The translations under genes were made by a program, and so were the position numbers. A DNA stretch of 64,000 bases from Novipirellula sp052161655 (GTDB lineage Bacteria; Planctomycetota; Planctomycetia; Pirellulales; Pirellulaceae), in assembly GCF_052161655.1 (NCBI RefSeq), contig NZ_CP197418.1:3224001-3288000 (forward strand), written 5' to 3'. Of the stretch, positions 51,826-61,002 are shown piece after piece (within the stretch, counting starts at the first letter, position 1; the number at the start of each line of letters is the position of its first letter). Below the pieces are notes generated by a model. The model was given only the letters and a program-made list of their open reading frames with translations. It was not told the DNA's origin and searched no databases.

Positions 51826-54687
51826 ATGAACATGAATCTTTTATCTTGCTGTACGTCCACTTTTCATGGACTGGTCACACTCGTTCTGTGCGTGACATTG
51901 TCCCACGTCTCGGCGGCAGAGCTTGCGGATGATGCGGAACACCAGCGTTGGGACGCGGTCGCAACGCATTTGGCCAACAAGCAGGTCGACGTAAATACGT
52001 CGCAGGCTGACGGAATGACCGCCGTTCACTGGGCCGCGTTTCACGACCGAGCCGATATGATCGGGCGGCTTGTGGCTGCGGGCGGTGACGTCAATGCCGT
52101 GAACGACTATCAAGTCAGCCCGCTGAGCCTCGCCTGTGAATATGGATGCGAGGAAGCTGTGGCCGCCTTGATCCGCCACGAAGCGGATGTGAGTGCGATG
52201 CGTCTGGGCAAAGAAACGCCGTTGATGCTGGCGGCGCGAACTGGCAACGCTGCGATCGTGCGTTCATTGGTCAAGCACGGTGCGAAGGTGGATGCCAAAG
52301 AAGCGGGCGGGCAAACTGCACTGATGTGGGCCGCCGCGGCTGGCAACCTCGCTGCCGTGGACGCGTTGATCGCTGGGGGCGCTCGACTGGACGAACGTCT
52401 GCCAAAATCGGATTTCTCGGCGGTCATGTTTGCCGCCCGTCACGGTAGAAGCGATGTGGTGATGCGGTTGCTGGACACGGGATTAGACGTCAACGCCGTG
52501 ATGAACCCGAGTCGCAGCGGCGGTCGCAATCCGCGAAAGGGAACCTCGGCTCTGCTGCTGGCGGTCGAAAGCGGGCATTTAGAATTGACGATCAAGTTGG
52601 TCCAACGGGGAGCCGACCCGAACGATCAACGCAGCGGCTTTGCTCCGCTGCACGCAATTACCTGGGTGCGAAGAACTGAACTGGGCGATAATTCCGCTGG
52701 CGATCCGCCGCCGCGAATCACTGGTTCGCTCAACACACTCGATTTTGTACGAGCGATGGTTGCTGCCGGAGCTGACGTGAACTTGCAGCTGAAAAATGGA
52801 ACGTCGCAAGGAGGTCGGCTGAATCCCAAAGGGGCGACTCCCTTCTTGTTGGCGTCGCGGGGCGCCGATCTTCCTTTGATGGAACTGCTGCTGGAACTCG
52901 GCGCCGACCCGTCGATTACCAATGCCGATGGCACGACCGCATTGATGGCCGCGGCAGGAGTGGGCGTGATCGCGGTGGGCGAAGAACCGGGCACTCCCGA
53001 AGAAGTCAACTTAGCGATCCGCATGCTGGTCAACTTGGGGCTCGATCCCAACGTGGTCGATCGCAAAGGCGAAACCGCGATGCATGGTGCGGCGCTGCGG
53101 ACGTTCCCCACCACGGTGGCGGTATTGGCCGAAGTCGGTGCCGATCCGGCAATCTGGAATAAAGAAAACAGACGTGGCTGGACGCCGCATGAAATCGCTG
53201 GCGGTAAACGTCCCGGCAGCGTCAAGCCTTCGCCGCCGACGATTGCAGCACTCGATGAAGCGTTGAAATCTCAACCGTCCAACAAGCCGAATATCGTCGT
53301 GATTCTTGTCGATGATATGGGCTACGGTGACCCAGGCTGCTTCAATCCGAACTCGAAAATTCCAACGCCGAACATCGATGCGATCGCTCGTGATGGCATG
53401 CGTTTTACGGACGCTCACGCACCGGGGCCGCTTTGCCACATGTCCCGTTATGGTGTGATGACGGGACAATACCCTTTTCGCATCGATGTTAGCGTTTGGC
53501 CCCGCAAGCCGTTGATCCAAGAGGGGCAAATGACGATCGCCTCGCTGGCAAAATCCGTTGGCTACCACACCGCGATGGTCGGCAAATGGCATTTGGGTTT
53601 TAAGGAAGATGGCTATGACAAACCGCTGCCTGGCGGTCCAGTGGATCGTGGGTTTGACGATTTTTTTGGGATTCGTGCGTCGACTGACATTCCGCCTTAC
53701 TTTTACATTCGCAACGATCGAGCGGTCGAGCCACCATCGCAGCACATTGATGCTAATCGCAGCGAAGGTTGGTCTCCGATTCAAGGAGCGTTCTGGCGAG
53801 CCGGTGGAATCGCTCCCGATTTGAAGCTGGATGATGTGCTGGAGCGGTTCACGGACGAAGCGACTCAGGTGATTGCGGATCATGCCGCTGATAAAACCGC
53901 CGCTGATGATAGTGCGAAACGGCCATTGATGTTGTACTTGGCCTACCCTGCGCCGCACACGCCGTGGCTGCCGTCGCAAGAGTTCGCAGGCAAGAGTGGA
54001 GCTGGGATGTACGGTGATTTTCTAATGATGGTCGATGCACAAATCGGCCGAGTCTTGGCAGCGCTTCGCGATGCGGGTATGCAGGACGATACGCTTCTGG
54101 TTTTCACCTCGGATAACGGGCCAACCTGGTATGACGCCGACGTCGAACGATTCGGACATGACTCTGCGGGCGGATTTCGCGGGATGAAATCCGATGCATG
54201 GGAAGCGGGACATCGAATGCCGTTCGTTGTCCGCTGGCCCGGCCGTGTTAATGCGGGCAGTACAAGTGACCAACTTGTTTGCTTTACCGACTTTTTGGCC
54301 ACCTTTGCCGACGTCTTGGGGACGACGCTTCCGGACGCTGCGGGCCCCGACAGCATCAGTTTTCTGCCTGCGTTGACGGGAGAAAATCCAAACGCAACAA
54401 GGGTGCGGACGCAGTTGGTGATGCAAGCAGGTAGTGCCGCTTCGATGATGACGATTCGCGAAGGAGACTGGAAACTGATCACCGGTTTGGGATCGGGAGG
54501 TTTTTCTAAACCGACATTAGTGCAACCGGAGAAGGACGGTGTGACAGGCCAGCTCTATAGCCTCCGCAGTGATCCGGCCGAACAGCACAACCTGTATGCC
54601 AAGCACCCTGAAATCGTCGACCGCCTTCGATCTAGCTTGGAACAGTGCGTCCGCAGCGGCCATAATCGCTCAAAACGCAAACGTTAA
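51826..54687 (+). CDS. Ankyrin-repeat / sulfatase fusion protein
   Basis: A 953-aa exported protein. A signal peptide (VTLVLCVTLSHVSAAE) leads into about ten ankyrin repeats (about 35-460; for example DGMTAVHWAAFHDRADMIGR, KETPLMLAARTGNAAIVRSL). After a short linker (about 465-490), a full type I sulfatase domain starts at NIVVILVDDMGYGDPGCF. The residue normally converted to formylglycine is Cys537 in C-H-M-S-R, so the usual Pro/Ala of C-x-P-x-R is Met. GKWHLGF and TSDNGP are present. Ankyrin proteins often accompany DUF1592/DUF1552 operons; fusion to a sulfatase is unusual. Desulfation activity depends on whether FGE accepts the Met variant. Confidence 0.9.
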   Translation: MNMNLLSCCTSTFHGLVTLVLCVTLSHVSAAELADDAEHQRWDAVATHLANKQVDVNTSQADGMTAVHWAAFHDRADMIGRLVAAGGDVNAVNDYQVSPLSLACEYGCEEAVAALIRHEADVSAMRLGKETPLMLAARTGNAAIVRSLVKHGAKVDAKEAGGQTALMWAAAAGNLAAVDALIAGGARLDERLPKSDFSAVMFAARHGRSDVVMRLLDTGLDVNAVMNPSRSGGRNPRKGTSALLLAVESGHLELTIKLVQRGADPNDQRSGFAPLHAITWVRRTELGDNSAGDPPPRITGSLNTLDFVRAMVAAGADVNLQLKNGTSQGGRLNPKGATPFLLASRGADLPLMELLLELGADPSITNADGTTALMAAAGVGVIAVGEEPGTPEEVNLAIRMLVNLGLDPNVVDRKGETAMHGAALRTFPTTVAVLAEVGADPAIWNKENRRGWTPHEIAGGKRPGSVKPSPPTIAALDEALKSQPSNKPNIVVILVDDMGYGDPGCFNPNSKIPTPNIDAIARDGMRFTDAHAPGPLCHMSRYGVMTGQYPFRIDVSVWPRKPLIQEGQMTIASLAKSVGYHTAMVGKWHLGFKEDGYDKPLPGGPVDRGFDDFFGIRASTDIPPYFYIRNDRAVEPPSQHIDANRSEGWSPIQGAFWRAGGIAPDLKLDDVLERFTDEATQVIADHAADKTAADDSAKRPLMLYLAYPAPHTPWLPSQEFAGKSGAGMYGDFLMMVDAQIGRVLAALRDAGMQDDTLLVFTSDNGPTWYDADVERFGHDSAGGFRGMKSDAWEAGHRMPFVVRWPGRVNAGSTSDQLVCFTDFLATFADVLGTTLPDAAGPDSISFLPALTGENPNATRVRTQLVMQAGSAASMMTIREGDWKLITGLGSGGFSKPTLVQPEKDGVTGQLYSLRSDPAEQHNLYAKHPEIVDRLRSSLEQCVRSGHNRSKRKR

Positions 54688-54716
54688 TCACGCGGGATGT
54701 CGACTGGATTACTGAG

Positions 54717-54780
54717 GTAGCGGAACTCGTCAAGAGTTTCGGTCATCCTAGAAAACGAAAGTCTTGACGACTTCCGCTAC
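54717..54780. repeat. REP1-type element
   Basis: GTAGCGGAACTCGTCAAGAG and its mirrored CTTGACGACTTCCGCTAC, a full member of the family at 35285, placed between the two sulfatase genes. Confidence 0.8.
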
Positions 54781-54860
54781 GATTAATAAGTGATTCAGGA
54801 AGATTTAGTAAGCCTCCCGTTCGCCTTCCGTCTCCGCCCATCGTTACCGCTGGATTCAAC

Positions 54861-56651
54861 GTGAATTTTAAACTCATTCTCCTGCTGCTTTTCATTGTCG
54901 AAGCTCATTTTCTCGGCGACTCCGTTTGCGACGCTGCGGATCAACGGGCTGCAAACGAGCGTCCCAACGTGATCGTGATTATGAGTGACGATCAAGGCGT
55001 AGGTGACTATGGTTTTATGGGCAACTCGGTTATTCGGACGCCCGAGCTCGATGCGATGCATGCTCGCAGCGGCTACTTGAGCCACTTTTACGTCAGCCCC
55101 GTGTGCGCTCCGACCCGAGCGAGTCTGATGACTGGCCGCTACAACTATCGCACTCGATGTATCGACACCTATGTGGGCCGGTCAATGATGGATGCGGAGG
55201 AAGTGACGATGGCCGAGTTCTTGCGAGACGCGGGCTATCGCACGGGCATCTATGGCAAGTGGCATCTCGGCGACAACTATCCGTTACGGGCAATGGACCA
55301 GGGTTTTCAGGACAGCCTTGTGCATCGTGGTGGTGGCATCGGGCAACCTTCCGACCCGATCGGAGCGGAGGGCAAATATACCGACCCCATCCTGTTCAAA
55401 AACGGTGAGGAAGTGGCAAAGAAAGGCTATTGCACCGATATCTTTTTTGATGCTGCAATGGATTTCGTCAGCAAGAGCGTCCACGACGGCAAGCCCTTTT
55501 TTACTTACATCGCGACGAACGCTCCACACGGTCCGTTCGATGATGTGCCGGAGGAATTGTACGAACAATACAAGCAAGTTGATTTCACACCGATTCTAGT
55601 CAACAAGCTCAATCCAAAACGACTGGTGGACGAGACCGACAAACTCGCCCGGATCGCTGCCATGATCACTAACATCGATCAAAACGTGGGCCGCTTGAAT
55701 CAGAAGCTCACCGAACTGGGCATTTCTCAAAATACGATTGTGCTGTACCTGAATGACAATGGACCAAACTCGCCTCGCTTCGTCGGCAATATGCGAGGAA
55801 TGAAAACAGGTGTCGACGACGGAGGGATTCGCTCGCCGTTGTTATTCCAATGGCCTGCAAAGGTTCAACCGGGCAAAACAGCCGCGGCAATGTGTGCCCA
55901 CATCGATATCTTGCCCACAATCTTGGATGCCTGCGGAGTCGAGGTTCCAGCGAGTCATCATCTAGATGGACGCAGCTTTTTGCCGCTATTGACCCAAGAA
56001 CAAACGAAATGGCCGACGCGACAAATCGTTTTTCAAACGCATCGCGGTGACGTTCCTCAGCAATACCATCACTTCGCCATCCACGAGACACCGTGGAAAC
56101 TGGTTCACCCCAGCGGATTTGGTAACGAAAGTTTCGAGGGCGAACCGCAGTTGGAATTGTACGACTTGAGCCGCGATCCGCGTCAGCAACATGATCTCGC
56201 GGCCCAGCATCCCGAAGTGGTCCAGCGACTGAAGAAAAATTACGAGCATTGGTTTGCCGACGTTAGCTCGACGCGGCCCGATAACTATGCGCCGCCTCGG
56301 ATCATCATCGGGACGCCTCACGAGACCGAAACGGTGCTGACTCGACAAGATTGGCGACACGATCATGGCAGGCCTTGGGGAGCGGATTCCAACGGGTATT
56401 GGTTGTTGGAAGCGGATCAGGCAGCCGACTATGAAATCGAAGTCATCCTTGCCTCGGATGACCATCCCATGGGAACTGCGACCATCACCACGGAAACGAT
56501 CGATCAAACAATCGACATTGCTGCTAATCAACAACGCGGTCATCGCACAAAGATCAAGCTTCCGAGCGGCAAAATTAAATTGATGGTCAATGTGAACTTT
56601 GACGGGACGAATCAAGGCCCTCACCAAGTCATCTTGCGCAAGTCGAAGTGA
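54861..56651 (+). CDS. Secreted sulfatase with C-terminal accessory domain
   Basis: A 596-aa protein (GTG start, signal peptide LILLLLFIVEAHFLG). The metal site NVIVIMSDDQG and the formylglycine motif C82-A-P-T-R86 are canonical, with GKWHLGDN and LNDNGPNSP further on. After the catalytic part ends (about 450), an additional beta-rich domain of about 120 residues (YWLLEADQAADYEIEVILASDD) is present, perhaps carbohydrate-binding. A separate transcript is likely, since a REP1-type element and about 170 bases separate it from the ankyrin fusion. Confidence 0.9.
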   Translation: MNFKLILLLLFIVEAHFLGDSVCDAADQRAANERPNVIVIMSDDQGVGDYGFMGNSVIRTPELDAMHARSGYLSHFYVSPVCAPTRASLMTGRYNYRTRCIDTYVGRSMMDAEEVTMAEFLRDAGYRTGIYGKWHLGDNYPLRAMDQGFQDSLVHRGGGIGQPSDPIGAEGKYTDPILFKNGEEVAKKGYCTDIFFDAAMDFVSKSVHDGKPFFTYIATNAPHGPFDDVPEELYEQYKQVDFTPILVNKLNPKRLVDETDKLARIAAMITNIDQNVGRLNQKLTELGISQNTIVLYLNDNGPNSPRFVGNMRGMKTGVDDGGIRSPLLFQWPAKVQPGKTAAAMCAHIDILPTILDACGVEVPASHHLDGRSFLPLLTQEQTKWPTRQIVFQTHRGDVPQQYHHFAIHETPWKLVHPSGFGNESFEGEPQLELYDLSRDPRQQHDLAAQHPEVVQRLKKNYEHWFADVSSTRPDNYAPPRIIIGTPHETETVLTRQDWRHDHGRPWGADSNGYWLLEADQAADYEIEVILASDDHPMGTATITTETIDQTIDIAANQQRGHRTKIKLPSGKIKLMVNVNFDGTNQGPHQVILRKSK

Positions 56652-56730
56652 GTCATTCGACAGAGTAATCTGAGCAGACGTTTTACCGACGTCTATCGAG
56701 CGACTTGCTTGATGGCGGTGGGGCTAACCC

Positions 56731-58860
56731 TCACTCTTCTCGTGCAAACACCTCAATTCCTGTGCGAGGAGGTGAGGTCCAGTCGGCATCGCAGTGAGGA
56801 CACGTGGCGTCATCAACGCGTTTTTCTTTTCCACAACTCTCGCAAACCACTTTCACAATACGATGGTGCAGCGACAAAACCGCCAACGGAGTTGCAACCC
56901 CAAACAGAGGTGTGATTATGAGCCATCGTAATCGATCACGACGACGAAGTGAACGCCGACGACACGCAGCAATCGTCAACCCGATTGCAACCAAAATATG
57001 CAGAACAGTCGCAGCGATGAGCCAACCGATATAACGATTCGTAACATGGCTGGTGTATGTTCCCCCATTCGTTTTCGAGCGAAACATCGATTCTGCGGCT
57101 GACGCCAACTGAATCAGCGGAGGGATGCATCCTTGGGCCATCGCAATCGTGGGCGAATCAGCGGGGAAATCGCCAAGCATGTACTGCTTGATTTCTCCTA
57201 CTTTACCGTCGGCTCCGATGCGAATCGTGACCGCACGGTAAAACCAATTGCTTTTCAGCAACAGAAAACCATCGTCACCAAAATCTACGATTTGGCCTTC
57301 GGGATTACCGGGAACTTCAAACCATATCGATGGCAGCTGAATTGTTTGGAACTTTTCCAATTCAAGTTTCGGTATGCCAAGTCGGGTTACTTGGAAATAC
57401 TCGTCCCGTTGTGGTGACCTTAACCACTGCGAGACATCGGCATTGGTACTGTGGATGTGGAAAAGCGACATTTCATTTCCGCTGGTGACGACGGCGGTCG
57501 GGCCATGGCCTGCCAAGTTGCTGAACGAGCAAACAGCATCGACGTGTTCTTGCAAAAGTGGTTTCGCTTTGAGCGGAGCATCTTGAATTTGATAAATGCC
57601 GTTGTGGTCGACAAGAACGTCGACATAGGGAATTGCAGCATTGCCCCAGATCATTGGGTCAAACGCATCAAACGGTTGCGAGCTTGATCCTATACCGCCA
57701 CGATCAAACAAGCCCGCAAGCTTGGGAGTCGATCGGTTGCTTTGGTCGCTGGAATACAGCAAGAAGTATCCGTCGCGATGATAGATCCAACTGTAGCCAT
57801 ATTTTAGTTGGTTGTATTGTTGGCTAGGAATCGGCTGAAACAGCATAGTGTCATCAGAACCGGGGTCCGGCGCAATCAACGTTTCTTCGATCCAAGTGAA
57901 CTTTCGACCCGCCGAAATTTTTTCGGCTTCGCTGGGGCGAACATAAGGCGACTCGAGTTTCGCTTCGACTGCGGGCCTCGCTTGAACCACGATGTAATCG
58001 TTGCGTTGTTTTTCAGAATCCCAACGATACTCTTCCACGGTTTGATAGAGATCGCCGTCTGAATCCACTCGGGTTTGCCGCACGTCACCGGGGAGCCGAT
58101 AGGCAAATTCATGAGCAAATGAAAAGATGACGAAGCTGATGATCGTCCAGACCGACAGCACGCTGAGGGTCAGACCGATTGCCGCGAACCGGCTTCTGAT
58201 GCCATGGGACGCGGATCGCGATGACTGGTCACTAAGTGCGACATAAGCGTGATGGGCAATGATCAACAACGCAGCCAAGATGGCCACGACGGGAATCATC
58301 CAGTACCCGAACGTGGTCCACGTCGCCGAATCGCATGCGGCTGAGGTCAAACCGACGGGCAATCCAGCAATTAACAACGGCAGTGGTCGCGAGCCCACCC
58401 AACGTGCTCGGCGAGAAACCATCCATACGGTGGCTGGATAAAACGAAAACCCAGCGATCCAAATGAATACACCTGCGGCAAGTGAGATCGGGGACGCTGG
58501 ACGCGTCTCTGGTGCGACTGATGCGAGCCAGACCCAAGCGATTAACATTGGAATTGCAATCGCGAGACTATGGACCGCCATCGCAGCGAATACCTTGGCA
58601 AGGTAGATCCGCGTCCTTGATATCGGCTGCGAAAAGAGCAAACCGCGGACCTCACTGCGTTGTTCGGGCAACGTTTGCATCAAGCCAATGGCAATCGCAT
58701 AAAGTGCCGAAACGACCACCGTCACCGAGCTTATCTGCTGTACCAGTGCTGTCGTCCAACCATCGGAGCTCGGCAGATTCATCCACAATAAAACCGCAGC
58801 AGCGATCATGGCGATTGGTAGAAAGCGAACCGCTTCACGCCACTCTTTCCAGAACATCAT
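56731..58860 (-). CDS. ABC transporter permease-like protein with zinc ribbon
   Basis: A 709-aa membrane protein. The N-terminal half has an ABC-2-type permease pattern (FWKEWREAVRFLPIAMIAAAVLL, LFSQPISRTRIYLAKVFAAM, SLAIAIPMLIAWVWL). A large extracytoplasmic domain follows, then a C-terminal membrane pair and a cytoplasmic zinc ribbon (CESCGKEKRVDDATCPHC). ATG 58860 overlaps the upstream ATPase stop by four bases. Together with the GntR regulator and ATPase it forms a three-gene operon; the substrate is unknown. YtrA-type operons often respond to cell-wall antibiotics. Confidence 0.83.
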   Translation of the reverse strand: MMFWKEWREAVRFLPIAMIAAAVLLWMNLPSSDGWTTALVQQISSVTVVVSALYAIAIGLMQTLPEQRSEVRGLLFSQPISRTRIYLAKVFAAMAVHSLAIAIPMLIAWVWLASVAPETRPASPISLAAGVFIWIAGFSFYPATVWMVSRRARWVGSRPLPLLIAGLPVGLTSAACDSATWTTFGYWMIPVVAILAALLIIAHHAYVALSDQSSRSASHGIRSRFAAIGLTLSVLSVWTIISFVIFSFAHEFAYRLPGDVRQTRVDSDGDLYQTVEEYRWDSEKQRNDYIVVQARPAVEAKLESPYVRPSEAEKISAGRKFTWIEETLIAPDPGSDDTMLFQPIPSQQYNQLKYGYSWIYHRDGYFLLYSSDQSNRSTPKLAGLFDRGGIGSSSQPFDAFDPMIWGNAAIPYVDVLVDHNGIYQIQDAPLKAKPLLQEHVDAVCSFSNLAGHGPTAVVTSGNEMSLFHIHSTNADVSQWLRSPQRDEYFQVTRLGIPKLELEKFQTIQLPSIWFEVPGNPEGQIVDFGDDGFLLLKSNWFYRAVTIRIGADGKVGEIKQYMLGDFPADSPTIAMAQGCIPPLIQLASAAESMFRSKTNGGTYTSHVTNRYIGWLIAATVLHILVAIGLTIAACRRRSLRRRDRLRWLIITPLFGVATPLAVLSLHHRIVKVVCESCGKEKRVDDATCPHCDADWTSPPRTGIEVFAREE

Positions 58861-59879
58861 CGCGATTGCTCCTGAGTTGAAACCAATGAATCGTTATCGG
58901 TACGAGCTTTCCCGCCATACGGCGTCGACGTGACAAACGAATGCTCCGCACGCTCGCGTGAAAGGTAGGCCACCACCAAATCGTCGAGCGAAGTCGTCAG
59001 TGCTTCGACATCGCCATGCGAGAGCGATCTTAGTTGTTCGGTGAAATCGCCGGGAGCATCCGCCACACAGACCAAAATGTGTTTTCCGACAAGGCGAACT
59101 TCAACAATCCCCGCAGCGATCGATTGCAATTTCTGCAACAGGGCGGTCGGATCTTCCTCGGGCGATACCTCCATGGCGTAACGATTTACCCTGGTTTGGA
59201 AATCGGCAAGCGAGGTGTGGATCAGCAGTCGTCCTGCGATCATGACCGCGATTTCGTCGGCAATTCGCTCCACATCGTCAATCAAGTGGGTGCTCAGCAG
59301 GACGGTTCTCGGTCGACCATCACTGGTTGATTGTCCCGCGAAATCAATCAGTGTTTCGTTCAGCGATCGACGACTGACCGGATCAAGCCCAAGCGCCGGA
59401 TCATCCAAAATCAATAACTCGGGATCGCCCGCCAAGGTCGCCGCAAGGCTAACGCCAGCTCGCTGACCACGACTCAGGTCGCCGGCGCGTTGTTTAGCGT
59501 CGATGGCAAAGTGGGCGACAATTTCCGAGAATCGCTGCTGGTCCCAGTGATCGTTGAATGAGCGAGTGAATTTGGCAATCTCGCTGACTCGCATCCAGGG
59601 ATACAAATAGTGCCCTTCGACCAAATAGCCGATCCGGCGACGATGCTCGGGCGACAAGTCGTGCGAATTGACACCCAGGATTTGGCTCCGGCCTCGCGTC
59701 GGTGCCAACAATCCCATCATCATTCGTATCGTGGTCGTTTTCCCTGCTCCGTTCAGTCCCAACAACGCGGTGACTTTGCCAGGCGGAACATCGAAATCCA
59801 ATTGGTTCACGACGCAGCGATGATCGAAATAACGCGTCAATCCCGCTGCATAAATCGCAGGCATTGCTGTGTCTATCAT
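58857..59879 (-). CDS. ABC transporter ATP-binding protein
   Basis: A 340-aa cytoplasmic ATPase. Walker A GLNGAGKTT, the signature LSRGQRAG (usual LSGGQ with Arg), Walker B LLILDDP and the switch His in LSTHLIDD. The residue after the Walker B Asp is Asp rather than the catalytic Glu, which may slow hydrolysis. ATG 59879 overlaps the GntR stop by ATGA; a longer start at 59918 is within that gene. It pairs with the permease at 58860. Confidence 0.9.
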   Translation of the reverse strand: MIDTAMPAIYAAGLTRYFDHRCVVNQLDFDVPPGKVTALLGLNGAGKTTTIRMMMGLLAPTRGRSQILGVNSHDLSPEHRRRIGYLVEGHYLYPWMRVSEIAKFTRSFNDHWDQQRFSEIVAHFAIDAKQRAGDLSRGQRAGVSLAATLAGDPELLILDDPALGLDPVSRRSLNETLIDFAGQSTSDGRPRTVLLSTHLIDDVERIADEIAVMIAGRLLIHTSLADFQTRVNRYAMEVSPEEDPTALLQKLQSIAAGIVEVRLVGKHILVCVADAPGDFTEQLRSLSHGDVEALTTSLDDLVVAYLSRERAEHSFVTSTPYGGKARTDNDSLVSTQEQSR

Positions 59880-60280
59880 GATGTTTTTCCTTTTTGATCG
59901 CCAAGCACCTTTGAGCATTGTTTTTGCACGAGCGCTACCAGTTCTGGCTCCGAAAAACCAAGTAAAACGGCCTCGCTTACCAAAGGGTCGATCAAGGCGT
60001 TGACTCGCCGAATACGCTCTGCCTTGGTAAAAATTTCACGTCGCTGAACGACGAAGTACCCACGCCCCTGCTGGCTCTCAATGACGCCATCGCGAGTCAA
60101 TTGGGAATAGGCTTTTGCCACAGTGTTGTGGTTGATCACCAATTCGCTTGCCAAGCCGCGGACGCTTGGTAGCGGGTCACCCGTGTGGACCTTTCCGCTA
60201 GCGATCGCGGCGCGGATCTGTTCTACGATCTGACGAAAGATCGGAACGTCGCTGCCGGTCGTAATTTGAATTGTTAACAT
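59876..60280 (-). CDS. GntR-family regulator (YtrA-type)
   Basis: A 134-aa dimeric regulator with an N-terminal winged helix-turn-helix (IFRQIVEQIRAAIASGKVHTGDPLPSVRGLASELVINHNTVAKAY) and a short C-terminal helical region, the size and layout of the YtrA subfamily. First gene of the ABC operon, which it probably represses. It overlaps the next gene by ATGA. An inverted-repeat operator candidate lies 23 bases upstream of its ATG. Confidence 0.9.
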   Translation of the reverse strand: MLTIQITTGSDVPIFRQIVEQIRAAIASGKVHTGDPLPSVRGLASELVINHNTVAKAYSQLTRDGVIESQQGRGYFVVQRREIFTKAERIRRVNALIDPLVSEAVLLGFSEPELVALVQKQCSKVLGDQKGKTS

Positions 60281-60302
60281 CGAACCTCTTTCACTGACCC
60301 AG

Positions 60303-60325
60303 CTGTACCGCTTTGCATAGTACAG
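60303..60325 (-). promoter_or_regulatory. GntR operator candidate
   Basis: Perfect inverted repeat CTGTAC-N11-GTACAG just upstream of the GntR-type regulator ATG, overlapping a TACTAT that could be a -10 box on the - strand. GTAC-centred palindromes are typical of YtrA-type regulators, so autorepression is likely. Confidence 0.65.
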
Positions 60326-60469
60326 TAGGCGAGTGGGGTGCCGAATGCAAGTTGCATTTTCAAAAAAAGTTTTAGGCAGAGTGCGGAAGAGTCATCGTCT
60401 TTCGACAAATCGGACGCAGTGACGCTGGTTAGAACCTTTGGAAGAATAGCTGGCGGCATTTTCCGTAGT

Positions 60470-60527
60470 GGACGAGGCAACGAGTCCTTTTTGTCTGAAT
60501 CAAGCTGCAGGACTCGTTGCCTCGTCC
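60470..60527. repeat. Perfect 19-bp inverted repeat
   Basis: GGACGAGGCAACGAGTCCT at 60470-60488 and its exact complement at 60509-60527 with a 20-base loop. It has the same design as the 24-bp repeat at 35497 (a perfect stem in an intergenic region). Confidence 0.85.
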
Positions 60528-61002
60528 ATTACCGCCCGCCATTTATTGTTCCGATCGTCCTCACCAGCGAATCCGTGTCGTTGGTTCGAGGGGGGGGATG
60601 TGGTTGGTCAGCCAAACGACATTCTCTGCAAGTGATCGCTTTTGATTCTGGCCGTGAGTCTCGCGGATGAACACGCAAACGGCTCTCGAATAATCGTAGG
60701 TTCCCCGGCATGATGCTCGGTCCCTCGGTAGCATGGTTCACGTGCAGCATTCTTCGCGTTTCGATGCAGCGGACGGAGCGCTCTGCGAGTAAGCTGTAAG
60801 GCAGGTCCAAGCAGGCACGCGTAGGTATTTGGGCATTGCTTCGTTGGCTGTTTGGGCATTGTTGGCCGCCTCAACCGTGGATTGTGACTTGTTGATTGGA
60901 TGAGCCCGTTTGCGACCAAACGGCTCGTCACGCACAATCCCTTGGCCTGCTTGTTCAATTTGCTGCGTGTTTACCCGACGGTCTTGAAAAGAGCATATTC
61001 AA

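Larger units (their letters stand above)
60281..61002. other. Intergenic region with operator and hairpin repeat
   Basis: About 720 bases between divergent transcripts. Contains the GntR operator candidate (60303-60325) and the 19-bp-arm hairpin (60470-60527). The rest (60528-61002) shows no gene; its open frames are not protein-like. Confidence 0.5.

Noticed and set aside
53011..53979. 322-aa - strand frame opposite the ankyrin-sulfatase fusion
   Set aside because: Antisense shadow, Arg/His/Ile-rich, no start signals; the + frame is clearly the gene.
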